Of a DNA stretch of 64,000 bases, positions 44,538-53,949 are shown in pieces; positions within the stretch are counted from its first letter, which is position 1, and every line of letters starts with the position of its first letter. Under the pieces are notes generated by a model, which had not been told where the DNA came from, ran no database searches, and saw nothing but the letters and a program-made list of their open reading frames with translations. Source of the stretch: UBA6168 sp964508135 (GTDB lineage: Bacteria; Bacteroidota; Bacteroidia; Chitinophagales; Saprospiraceae); the NCBI GenBank assembly GCA_964508135.1, contig CAZDSU010000014.1, positions 1-64,000 on the forward strand, given 5' to 3'. The translations under genes and the position numbers were made by a program.

Positions 44538-44789
44538 TCATATCCTTCCTCCCCAGGCTTTGAGTCTAAGTTCTTCGGCAGTGATGGGGTTGTCTTTCCA
44601 GATGCCGGCTAAAGACAACCAGTCTGTGCAGTCGTCTGCCGGACCATTGGCAGCATGAGTGGAAGTGGTTTGATTGGCTGCGCCGGTTGACCTGTCTTTA
44701 AAAATGACCTCAAAACCAATGACCTTCAAGAAGTCGGCAATCTTCTGAAGGGCTTCCTTATTTTCTGTGCGGATGATGATTTCTGCCAT
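44538..44789 (-). CDS. Small DUF2683-like orphan antitoxin
   Basis: I chose the ATG ending at 44789 because it gives the usual start MAEIIIRTENKEALQKIADFLKVIGFEV. An upstream in-frame ATG adds 12 unlikely residues. The C-terminal WLSLAGIWKDNPITAEELRLKAWGGR follows the antitoxin tail pattern G-x-W-x-x-x-x-I-T-x-E-E-L-R-x-x-A-W. Such proteins usually precede a PIN or RelE toxin, but none follows here, so it is probably an orphan. Its stop lies near an inverted-repeat element. Confidence 0.65.
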   Translation of the reverse strand: MAEIIIRTENKEALQKIADFLKVIGFEVIFKDRSTGAANQTTSTHAANGPADDCTDWLSLAGIWKDNPITAEELRLKAWGGRI

Positions 44790-44970
44790 GACAAAAAGTC
44801 TTTTAAAAATAGAACACACCAACAATCAAAATTAGAAAAAAAGCCCGGATTCGCAAGGATATCCGAAAACCTGGCAAATTTGCCCGAAGGAGTGTGCTTT
44901 GGCTTTGGCGATGGTTGCAGGTTTGGTGTTGTTTTCGGTGCCTGCCTGCCTACCCCCCGAAGGGGTGAAC

Positions 44971-45132
44971 CATACTACTGGACATTTTTCAACGCTGAGT
45001 AATTTTAACGCAAAGACACAAAGGCGCAAAGACACAAAGGCGCAAAGATTTAAAAATCAATAGTTTAGAATCTGCATTTGGCACCTTTGCGCCCTTGCGT
45101 CTTTGCGTTGGACAAAAATGTTCAGTAGTGTG
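44971..45132. mobile_element. 162-bp MITE with CATACTACTGRACATTTTT ends, copy 1
   Basis: The left end CATACTACTGGACATTTTT and the right end (read inverted) CACACTACTGAACATTTTT match over 19 bp. The interior is itself a long inverted repeat built from CAAAGACACAAAGGCG units and their complement. The right end coincides exactly with the point where neuB homology stops. A second element with the same ends but a different interior lies at 50044-50252. Confidence 0.8.
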
Positions 45133-45377
45133 CCTTTCAACCCCTTCCATTGTTCGAGGGTAAAGCCGGTGCGTTTCCAGTAGTCGAAGCGAGTCTTGTC
45201 TTCGTAGCTGAACGGAATGCGGAAAGGCTCGTGGATGCTGCTTTCCGCTTCGGCGATGTGTGTCTGGAATTTGACGGCGTCCACGCCTGTACCTGCCAAT
45301 GCGTCAATATAAGAATGAGCGATGCCGAGGCTGCCGTCATGGGCTTGTCCAATTTCTGCAATGATAAAAATGGGCAA
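45133..45377 (-). pseudogene. neuB: N-terminal fragment of neuB-like sialic-acid synthase
   Basis: The first ~82 codons read FIIAEIGQAHDGSLGIAHSY, VDAVKFQTHIAEAESS and FTLEQWKGLK, the start of the NeuB TIM barrel (condensation of PEP with ManNAc-type sugars; NeuB, LegI and PseI are all alike here). Homology ends at the right terminus of the MITE at 45132. After that the frame runs into the element and stops. The remaining ~260 residues are not found on the other side of the element. The gene is therefore a dead remnant of a nonulosonic-acid pathway. Confidence 0.85.
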
Positions 45378-45406
45378 CGTCTCAGAGAAATTTTGAAATC
45401 AGCAAG

Positions 45407-47797
<2,391 letters not shown>

Positions 47798-47821
47798 GTA
47801 GAAACTAATTTATTTGGATAA

Positions 47822-47930
47822 TGGAGCTGATTGCCTTTGGCAATGGAAAAGTGTGCATGGTGGAACGGATTGCCTTCGGCAATGAAAAAGCGTGTTAAGT
47901 GGAACGGATTGCATCAGGCAATGAAAATTA
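47822..47930. repeat. Imperfect tandem repeat between wzc and wza
   Basis: Three degenerate copies of a ~48-bp unit containing GGAACGGATTGCCTTCGGCAATG occupy the wza-wzc spacer. Each includes a small ATTGCC-x-x-x-GGCAAT palindrome, so the spacer can form several hairpins that might affect the ratio of wza to wzc expression. Confidence 0.75.
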
Positions 47931-49115
47931 TTAACGGGTAATAATTAGAACTATCGAAACGATGGAGAGCAAACTGGAAATAATTGGCAGTACTTCATAA
48001 ATTGGGTCCCGTACCAAAGCAGTTGCTTCTTTGATTGGCTCTACATACACGATATCATTCTGCTGCAAGTAGAAATAGGGTGATTGGAATACTTCCGGGG
48101 AATGGATATTGATGTAACCGAATTCCCGCTTTCCGTCCTGCTCCCGGATGACCATGATTTTTTCCCGATTGCTGTAAGGTGTCAAATCCCCTGCTTGGCC
48201 AAGTGCTTCCAGGATGGTCATTCGTTCTCCTGGAACATTGATGGTTCGGGGTGCTTTCACTTCGCCCAACACCGTAAAACGAAAATTGAGGAATCGAATC
48301 ATGATAACGGGGTCATTTAAATAGGGCTTCAGCTTATCCCCAATCAAGGCTTTGGTCTCTTCTATCGTTTTGTTGGCCACGTTCAATCTACCTAATACTG
48401 GGAGGTCTATATTGCCATTGGGATCTACCAAATAACCAGTTAGTGAGGGGTTATTGACGGCAAGTTGATTCATTTGCATGGCTTCGCCCCCAAAAAGGTT
48501 GAAGGGTTCAGCAGTTTCCTGTTCCAATGCCCGAACCATGATGAACAATACATCATCCGTTTGAATCTTAATGCGCAGTTGGTTTGCGATTTCATGCCCT
48601 TGCAGTGGCACAAATTCGGATTGGTTTCGGAAGTTGAGGAGTTGGGGGTGTTTGATGCAAGAACTGGTTAGGAACATTATGAGCAAAAGCAAGATGGTTA
48701 GCTTTTGGCCGTCAGCTTTTGGCTGCTTGCCCCTGTGGGGCCTGTCCCCGTGGGGCTTGCCCCTGTGGGGTTGGTTGCCTGCCCCTATGGGGCTCGTGGT
48801 GGAACAGGTCTTTACAAGATGATAAAGGCGCTGGGGTGCGAAAAATTGGGTGCCTGCCCCCGTGGGGCTTGCCCCTGTGGGGTTGGCGGTTGAGATGGAA
48901 TTGGTCTTTCTAAGAAGAAAAGGGTTTTGCGCTACAGCAAGTTTGTAATTTGTGGGTGCTAATTTATTTTTTGCAGGTGGGGTTGCTGTTTGATTCATTG
49001 CTGCCATGGAATTGGGTATAGCCTTTTCAGTTAGCACATCTTTCTTTTTCTTAATCACAGCAACGAATTTAAGATTTGCAGGTAAGAATATTGAAAATAC
49101 AGGTTTAAAAATCAT
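47931..49115 (-). CDS. wza: Wza-type polysaccharide export lipoprotein with anomalous N-terminus
   Basis: From about residue 137 the protein is a normal outer-membrane export lipoprotein: hydrophobic h-region ILLLLIMFLT, lipobox LTSSC with the acylated cysteine at residue 153, then Poly_export (DVLFIMVRALEQE ... LVDPNGNIDLPVLGRLNVANKTIEETKALIGDKLKPY), SLBB-like EVKAPRTINVPGERMTILEALGQAGDLTPY and a C-terminal hydrophobic helix. The preceding ~135 residues are low-complexity and derive partly from CCCC-TGGGG repeats. No ATG, GTG or normally placed TTG lies just before the signal peptide, so the true start is uncertain and may be displaced by the repeats. Confidence 0.85.
   Translation of the reverse strand: MIFKPVFSIFLPANLKFVAVIKKKKDVLTEKAIPNSMAAMNQTATPPAKNKLAPTNYKLAVAQNPFLLRKTNSISTANPTGASPTGAGTQFFAPQRLYHLVKTCSTTSPIGAGNQPHRGKPHGDRPHRGKQPKADGQKLTILLLLIMFLTSSCIKHPQLLNFRNQSEFVPLQGHEIANQLRIKIQTDDVLFIMVRALEQETAEPFNLFGGEAMQMNQLAVNNPSLTGYLVDPNGNIDLPVLGRLNVANKTIEETKALIGDKLKPYLNDPVIMIRFLNFRFTVLGEVKAPRTINVPGERMTILEALGQAGDLTPYSNREKIMVIREQDGKREFGYINIHSPEVFQSPYFYLQQNDIVYVEPIKEATALVRDPIYEVLPIISSLLSIVSIVLIITR
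48728..48890. repeat. Array of GCCCCTGTGGGG-type palindromes in the wza 5' region
   Basis: At least six variants of GCCCC-x-TGGGG (GCCCCTGTGGGG, CCCCGTGGGG, GCCCCTATGGGG) occur in two clusters, 48728-48793 and 48854-48884. They are small hairpin-forming units inserted in the frame upstream of the Wza signal peptide. Confidence 0.85.
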
Positions 49116-49600
49116 TTTGATACGTTGGTTTTTCGAAAAAGCAACTTAGAATTTTGAAAAGACACGTGTAAAAATTGATAAGTTACCCATTTTCTTCAAT
49201 TTTTTTGCTCGGCAATTTGTCACAACAAATTTGGCATCTTATTAAGGATACTCTACTGCCGTTGTGAAAAATTAATGGTTTTACTTGTCACAATTTTTAA
49301 AATTTGAGCCAAAAATGTTTTTTGAGTTTCCTATTTTTGAATCACTTTAAAATTGAAAACAAAATTTGAGTGCTGGTGCTAATGTTTATTTTTGAATAAC
49401 CTACTAAAAAACTCCCTTCATGTTGCATTGTTCCCTATAATAAAAAGTAAGGCGGTGTTTTCTGCCACAGATTTTCACTAATTTCACGAATTCTATTTTA
49501 TGGAATGGATAATAAAATCTGTGGAATTTGTGTGAAATCAGTGAGCATGTTGATGCATTTGGCTTTTGGCCATTTGATTCGGCATACATTATAATTCTGA

Positions 49601-49684
49601 TGGTGGGCTAAAAGGGTTGAAAGTGTCGGCGTGACTCAAAGTCACGCCGACACTAAGCCCAAACCATCAACCTTTTTGGCCCAC
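49601..49684. repeat. Long two-part hairpin
   Basis: The inner arms AGTGTCGGCGTGACT (49622-49636) and AGTCACGCCGACACT (49640-49654) are perfect complements around CAA. The outer arms GGTGGGCTAAAAGGGTTGA and TCAACCTTTTTGGCCCACC pair with few mismatches. It could be a MITE or a strong bidirectional transcription barrier; I see no poly-T run. Confidence 0.8.
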
Positions 49685-49767
49685 CTCCATAATTCTTTCC
49701 ATAGCCCATAACACACAGTGAGCTTGGTATGTTAGGGTATATATTGAATTAGGCAGTTGCACTTATA

Positions 49768-49926
49768 CAATAGTCTGTGCAGATTTTACAAATCACTGAT
49801 AACCAGCGAATTAACCTGACACTGATTTTTTCAGATTACACTGAGTTTTACTTCGTAAAATCCTGATTGCAAACAATCTGTGAAATCTGTGTGAATCTGT
49901 GTCCAAAAACTGCAGGGAGTGTTGCT
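49768..49926. repeat. Third copy of the near-palindromic intergenic repeat
   Basis: This copy starts CAATAGTCTGTGCAG and ends CTGCAGGGAGTGTTGCT, matching units 81-230 and 231-397 nearly throughout, including the TTACTTCGTAAAATCCTGATTGC centre. The copies are ~49 kb apart in the same orientation. Confidence 0.85.
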
Positions 49927-50043
49927 TAAGATATTTTTTCATAGGGAACTTTTGCCCCCCTTTTTAATTGATATCATATTGGTTCAGGCACTGATTTTCA
50001 CGGGTTAACCAAATTAAATCTGCGAAATTTGTGTGAATCAGCG

Positions 50044-50252
50044 CATACTTCTGGACATTTTTAAAAATCGCTCCATCGGAGCGAAATCTTTGTAGATAAA
50101 ACACCCGGTATTGCCCTGCCGTTCCATCGGAACGGTATCTCAATACCAGCATTTGCATTAGATACCGTTCCGATGGAACGGGTAAATCCATGCAAATATT
50201 AGCTACAAAGATGCCAGCCCTACGGGCTGAATAGAAAATGTTCAGTAGTATG
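50044..50252. mobile_element. 209-bp MITE with CATACTACTGRACATTTT ends, copy 2
   Basis: The left end CATACTTCTGGACATTTTT and right end (inverted) CATACTACTGAACATTTT match the ends of the element at 44971-45132. The interior is different: ATCGCTCCATCGGAGCGA and two CCGTTCC-ATCGGAACGG palindromes. Confidence 0.8.
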
Positions 50253-50394
50253 GAATCAGCGTCTAAATAAAATTCAAGAACTTTTTCTTTAACTCGGTAT
50301 TGATTAGCCGGATGTCGCTGGCATTGTATGCCAATGATATACTGTATATGATGTTGGTTCATCCGGCTATGCAATACTATAAATTTCTTTAGGA

Positions 50395-51015
50395 ATGCTT
50401 TTCACTATCACCTTAGCTTTTAAAAAGCTGACCAATGCGTTTTTGTTGCTCTTTGTCAAACATGTTGTATCCATCATGAAGAACAACCCGGTGTATGCAG
50501 CGGAGGCCGCACAAGTGGAAGTTGTGGATTTGGCCATTGAGGCTTTTTCTACTGCCGTCACCGCTGCTGCTTCGGGCGACCGAACCAAAATCACCATCAT
50601 GCACCAGAAACGGAAATTGGTGGAGGATGAAGTGACCGCACTTGCCCGGATGATGGAGCTGCGCCGGTTGGATGATGTCACCTTTTACACGGCACCCGGC
50701 TTTGAAGTGCGCAAAAAGCCGACTCGCAATAACATGCCCTTGCAAAAGCCGGTGATCAAGTTTTTGAAGCAAGGGACTTTGTCCGGCACACTGGATGGCG
50801 AAGTGGTTGAAATGCCGGATGGCGTTACGCAACTGGCCATCCAACGCTCCTCCGATGGTGGCATCGCTTGGGTCAACGGCAGCTATTCCGCTGGCAAACG
50901 GTTTAGCGTGTCGGATTTGGAATCCCGGAATGCCTATCTTGTCCGGGTTTGTTTTCATGGTTCAAATCAACGGATGAGCGACTGGAGCGAGCCAATGGGG
51001 CTGTTTTTGCTTTGA
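50395..51015 (+). CDS. Orphan helical-plus-FN3-like protein
   Basis: The 206-residue protein starts with amphipathic helices (KLTNAFLLLFVKHVVSIMKN and VEVVDLAIEAFSTAVTAAASGD), followed by a helix with RKLVEDEVTALARMMEL, and a C-terminal beta domain ending AYLVRVCFHGSNQRMSDWSEPMGLFLL, like a fibronectin type III domain. Similar short proteins with helical bundle plus FN3 recur in Bacteroidota genomes without known function. It is the only convincing gene on the plus strand between 2 and 64 kb and may be an insertion in the locus. The start could also be the later ATG at 50477. Confidence 0.65.
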   Translation: MLFTITLAFKKLTNAFLLLFVKHVVSIMKNNPVYAAEAAQVEVVDLAIEAFSTAVTAAASGDRTKITIMHQKRKLVEDEVTALARMMELRRLDDVTFYTAPGFEVRKKPTRNNMPLQKPVIKFLKQGTLSGTLDGEVVEMPDGVTQLAIQRSSDGGIAWVNGSYSAGKRFSVSDLESRNAYLVRVCFHGSNQRMSDWSEPMGLFLL

Positions 51016-51125
51016 AACAGGGGTTGGGGATTGGGAAATCGAAGATTCACGTCAGTAATTTGCGATTTGGTATTGGGTAATGACCTTGTATTCAAATCAC
51101 TACTATCCAATTCCCAATTCCTAGT

Positions 51126-51320
51126 TAGGGGTGTTAAGAAAAAATTGAGGTGCCAGCATCTATGCAAAAACATCCCCCCTGCCCCCCTTCTAAGGGGGAA
51201 TAAGCCCCTGCTAAATTGCTCATAATGTGAAGGTCAGCAGACATGAATTCCCCCTTTGAAGGGGGTTAGGGGGATGTTCTCCCGGAAAAGGACAACAAGA
51301 AATTTTTCTTAACACCCCTA
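51126..51320. mobile_element. 195-bp MITE with TAGGGGTGTTAAGAAAAA ends, copy 1
   Basis: Perfect 18-bp terminal inverted repeats TAGGGGTGTTAAGAAAAA lie at 51126-51143 and inverted at 51303-51320. Inside are CCCCCTTTGAAGGGGG-type stems. TA at both ends suggests a TA target duplication. A second copy lies in opposite orientation at 56999-57192. The adjoining wbpP-like gene uses the terminal TAG of this element as its stop codon. Confidence 0.85.
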
Positions 51321-52325
51321 ATTACTGACGTGAATCTTCGATTTCCTAATCCCCAACTGCTGATTCTCCGCATACCAACGAAACGACCTTTCCAAACCTT
51401 CCTTTATTTTTACACTGGGTTGATAGCCTAGGTAATTCATGGCCTTTGAAATATCGGCAAGGCTGTGCTTTACATCGCCCTGCCGTTCTGGTCCAAAGCT
51501 TGGGTTTAGCGTTGATTCCGCCAATTTCTTTAGGATATTGAACAATTCAATCAGGGTTGTTTGTTCTCCTGTGGCAATATTATAAACTTCGTTGAGTGCG
51601 TCAGCTCGCTCGGTGAACATTGCCTTTATGTTGGCTTGTACGGCATTGTCCACATAAGTGAAGTCTCGACTTGTTTGACCGTCTCCATTTATGATGGGCG
51701 GACGTTCTTCCAATATGGCCTTCATGAACAAGGGTATAACGGCTGCATAAGCGCCATTTGGGTCTTGCCGTGGTCCGAATATATTGAAGTACCGAAGGCC
51801 AATGAAATTGACGTCATACAACCCTGCAAATACTTTTGCGTAGAGTTCATTCACCAACTTTGTCACCGCATAAGGTGAAAGCGGTTTACCCGTTACGTCT
51901 TCTCTTTTGGGGAGATAAGGACTATCGCCATAAGTAGAGGAAGAGGCCGCATAGACAACCCGATTGACTTTTGCTTCTTTGGCGGCTGTAAAGATGTTCA
52001 AAGTCCCACTGATATTGACCGCATTTGTCGTCAAAGGGTCGTTGATGGAGCGAGGCACAGAGCCGAGCGCTGCTTGATGGGAAATGACGTCCATTCCATG
52101 ACAAGCTTTCTCACAAGCTTTGAAATCCCGTATATCACCTTCGATGAACTCGAATTTTGGGTTGCCGAGGAAGCTTTCAATATTGCTTAGATGTCCTGTC
52201 GCTAAATTGTCCAGTACCCGAACTACCTTCACATTTTCAAGCTGGAGGAGCTTTTCTACCAAATTAGAGCCGATGAATCCGGCTCCTCCGGTTACGAGGA
52301 TTTTGGAAGTTGACAATTTTGACAC
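51318..52325 (-). CDS. wbpP: UDP-HexNAc 4-epimerase (WbpP/TviC type)
   Basis: The 335-residue extended SDR has ILVTGGAGFIGSNLVEKLL, the WbpP-type SHQAALGSVPRSINDP, YAASSSTYGDSPYLPKRED, SPYAVTK (catalytic Tyr and Lys), GLRYFNIFGPRQDPNGAYAAVIP and NGDGQTSRDFTYVDNAVQAN. These are the hallmarks of group 3 epimerases that interconvert UDP-GlcNAc and UDP-GalNAc or their uronic acids. The last ~10 residues (GIRKSKIHVSN) come from a repeated flank sequence, and the stop codon is formed by the adjoining MITE, so the natural C-terminus has been replaced. Confidence 0.9.
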   Translation of the reverse strand: MSKLSTSKILVTGGAGFIGSNLVEKLLQLENVKVVRVLDNLATGHLSNIESFLGNPKFEFIEGDIRDFKACEKACHGMDVISHQAALGSVPRSINDPLTTNAVNISGTLNIFTAAKEAKVNRVVYAASSSTYGDSPYLPKREDVTGKPLSPYAVTKLVNELYAKVFAGLYDVNFIGLRYFNIFGPRQDPNGAYAAVIPLFMKAILEERPPIINGDGQTSRDFTYVDNAVQANIKAMFTERADALNEVYNIATGEQTTLIELFNILKKLAESTLNPSFGPERQGDVKHSLADISKAMNYLGYQPSVKIKEGLERSFRWYAENQQLGIRKSKIHVSN

Positions 52326-52548
52326 AGATTAGCGCAGATTACACTGATTTTTTTCGGACACGAATTTTCACGAATTACACGAATTTAGATAGAAATAATT
52401 TGTGAAATTTGTGTGAATCTGTGTCGGATTATTTATGAGACTTGAATTCTCTCGATTTTTTTTTTTGGGGACGCAGATTAGCGCAGGTTTCACTGATTTT
52501 TTTTTTGGACACGAATTTTCACGAATTACACGAATTTAAAGGGTATTT
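52326..52548. repeat. Dispersed ACACGAATT / ACAGATTAGCG repeat units
   Basis: Two copies of the unit CACAGATTAGCGCAGATTAC (or CGCAGGTTTC) followed by GGACACGAATTTTCACG AATTACACGAATTTA and an inverted AAATTTGTGTGAATCTGTGTC lie here. A third unit at 52793-52895 and a decayed one at 53583-53672 follow. They are structured like the 81-397 repeats but with a different core. Confidence 0.8.
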
Positions 52549-52746
52549 AATTCTACTTTGTTACTTTAAAAAAAAATCTATCCAAGTGGGGCGATGCGCC
52601 GCCAAAACTTTATCAAAACTGCCATTTCCCCTCCTCGCCGCCTTCGGCGGCTCGTCGGGGGAGGGAGCCTTTGGGGGCGTTCCGCCCCCAAACCCCCTAC
52701 TTTCCAAAGTGATATGTTCAATATTCTAAAGTAACAAAGTAGAATT
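52549..52746. mobile_element. 198-bp MITE with AATTCTACTTTGTTACTTTA ends
   Basis: The left end AATTCTACTTTGTTACTTTA is repeated inverted at 52727-52746. The interior carries a GC-rich core (CCCCTCCTCGCCGCCTTCGG at 52628 onward, then a GGGGGCG-TTC-CGCCCCC stem) also present in elements at 56206-56339 and near 58606. It is inserted within the ACACGAATT repeat unit. Confidence 0.85.
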
Positions 52747-52935
52747 AATCTGTGAAATTTGTGTGAATTTGTGTCTGATTTTCTTTTTGGGACACAGATT
52801 AGCGCAGATTACACTGATTTTTTTTTTGGACACGAATTTTCACGAATTACACGAATTTGGATTAAAATAATTTGTGAAATTTGTGTGAATTCGATTTTTA
52901 TCTTTAGTAACGATGTCCCGGCGGTTGGCATTTAT

Positions 52936-53357
52936 TTTACTCATAAATATCTTTTCTGTGCCCTACATCAATGATATCTACGATGAGTACATCGTCAAAA
53001 ATATCATAGATAATGCGGTAATCCGCTACACGGATACGGTAACCGTCCCTGCCTTTCAGTTTTTTATATCCTTGAGGGCGTGGGTTATCAGCGAGGCTGT
53101 AAATGGCTTCTTTGATGGGTGCGTAATACGGCTCATTAATATTTTGCAGGGCTTTGATAGCTCTTTTTTTTAAGAGACTGTTTTAAAACCCCTAACGAGG
53201 CAGAAAATGTCAGATTTTGAGCGGCAGACGAAGGGAGATTTTCAAGGGATAGTGGTTCTTATCGCTTGAAAATTTGCCACAGTATGACGCCAAAAGATGG
53301 CGTTTTATGTCCGTCAAGGGGTTTTAAAACAGTCTCTAAGGTAACCCGATAAGCCAT
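52936..53357 (-). pseudogene. RelE/ParE-family toxin gene interrupted by a 163-bp MITE
   Basis: Downstream of the element the frame reads KKRAIKALQNINEPYYAPIK, then PRPQGYKKLKGRDGYRIRVA and DVGHRKDIYE with a TAA at 52936-52938, a canonical RelE. Upstream of the element, an ATG at 53355-53357 directly after the antitoxin stop gives MAYRVTL. Removing 53174-53336 and one TTA copy joins MAYRVTL to KKRAIKAL in frame and yields a full-length toxin. The insertion separates start and body, so the toxin is almost certainly inactive. Confidence 0.9.
53174..53336. mobile_element. 163-bp MITE with GAGACTGTTTTAAAACCCCT ends, copy 1, inserted in relE-like gene
   Basis: The element begins GAGACTGTTTTAAAACCCC and ends GGGGTTTTAAAACAGTCTC, flanked by TAA on both sides (53171-53173 and 53337-53339). 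It is essentially identical to the element at 58025-58187 (same length, one substitution noticed). GAG ends with a TNA duplication recall the IS1031 group of the IS5 family, from memory. Confidence 0.92.
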
Positions 53358-53570
53358 CTACTTTTTGTTTTTGCGTTTGGCTTCAATTAGTTTAAAGGCT
53401 TCATCAATAGGGATAGAAGGCTCGTCAGTTGTTTTGGCTTCGTCATAAAGCCTAATATCTTCCAATTCTTCAAGCTCATCCATAATGGTTATGTATTCTT
53501 TAATAGGAAGCACGACAGATATTTTCTTACCTGTAGTGTCGGTGATGAATTGAGGATGTACCGTGAGCAT
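53358..53570 (-). CDS. Phd/RelB-type antitoxin
   Basis: The 70-residue protein has HPQFITDTTGKKISVVLPIKEYITIMDELEELEDIRLYDEAK, the standard beta-hairpin plus helix of Phd/YefM/RelB antitoxins, and a basic, unstructured tail IEAKRKNKK. Its stop TAG abuts the start ATG of the interrupted RelE-like toxin gene. The antitoxin is intact while its toxin is broken. Confidence 0.85.
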   Translation of the reverse strand: MLTVHPQFITDTTGKKISVVLPIKEYITIMDELEELEDIRLYDEAKTTDEPSIPIDEAFKLIEAKRKNKK

Positions 53571-53845
53571 AACCTTATTATTTTGTGAGAATCTGTGTCG
53601 GATTTTTAGACACTAATTCACACTGATTTCACGAATTAAAATTAGCGTAATTAGAGTGAATATGTGTCGGATTATTTTTGCCGCAAATAGCACGTTTTTT
53701 TGAAAATTTAATTCGTTTTTATTAGCTCAACGGGGTTTTCTTATTAAAAACATGACAACGCCTTGACGCACAAAAAACACTTATTTTTGAAACACTTAAG
53801 AACCCATAGTTTCCCCCGATGATGTATCAAAAGTCAGGTTAACTT

Positions 53846-53949
53846 TGTGGCCGCCAAACTTGTTTGGATGGCCCCTCATAAATGCAGCGTTTTGTTTGGT
53901 ATTATACTTTCATTGACTATTAGCCAGCCAAATAAATTTGGCGGCTACA
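53846..53949. mobile_element. 104-bp MITE-like element that supplies the C-terminus of the epimerase gene
   Basis: The left end TGTGGCCGCCAAACTTGTTT and the right end (inverted) TGTAGCCGCCAAATTTATTT match at 17 of 20 positions. The last eleven or twelve codons and TGA stop of the gene at 53910-55028 lie inside it. Confidence 0.72.

Larger units (their letters stand above)
49116..50394. other. Gene-poor 1.3-kb region upstream of wza
   Basis: No gene is convincing here. 49116-49400 is AT-rich and is the natural place for the wza promoter, but I see no motif that I would defend. Farther right lie the hairpin at 49601-49684, a copy of the near-palindromic repeat (49768-49926) and a MITE (50044-50252). 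The divergent plus-strand gene starts at 50395. Confidence 0.6.

Noticed and set aside
44832..45035. 67-codon minus-strand frame reading AKAHSFGQICQVFGYPCES
   Set aside because: Its first part lies in the MITE and the rest matches no family I know. It is not the missing part of neuB.
45007..45110. Possible CRISPR-like short repeats (CAAAGACACAAAGGCG)
   Set aside because: There are no regular spacers; the units form an inverted repeat inside a MITE, and no cas genes are present.
48728..48890. Regularly spaced GCCCC-x-TGGGG units as a CRISPR array
   Set aside because: Spacing is irregular and units are self-palindromic 10-12 mers, fitting a hairpin repeat instead.
49133..49400. Bacteroidota-type promoter (TTG ... 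TAnnTTTG) for wza
   Set aside because: The AT-rich sequence contains several weak matches and none at a convincing spacing, so I do not place a promoter.
49404..49589. 61-codon minus-strand frame upstream of wza
   Set aside because: It overlaps ACACGAATT-type repeat sequence, has no ribosome binding site that I can defend and no recognisable domain.
52913..53173. 86-codon plus-strand frame
   Set aside because: It is the shadow of the RelE-like toxin on the minus strand, which has clear family motifs.
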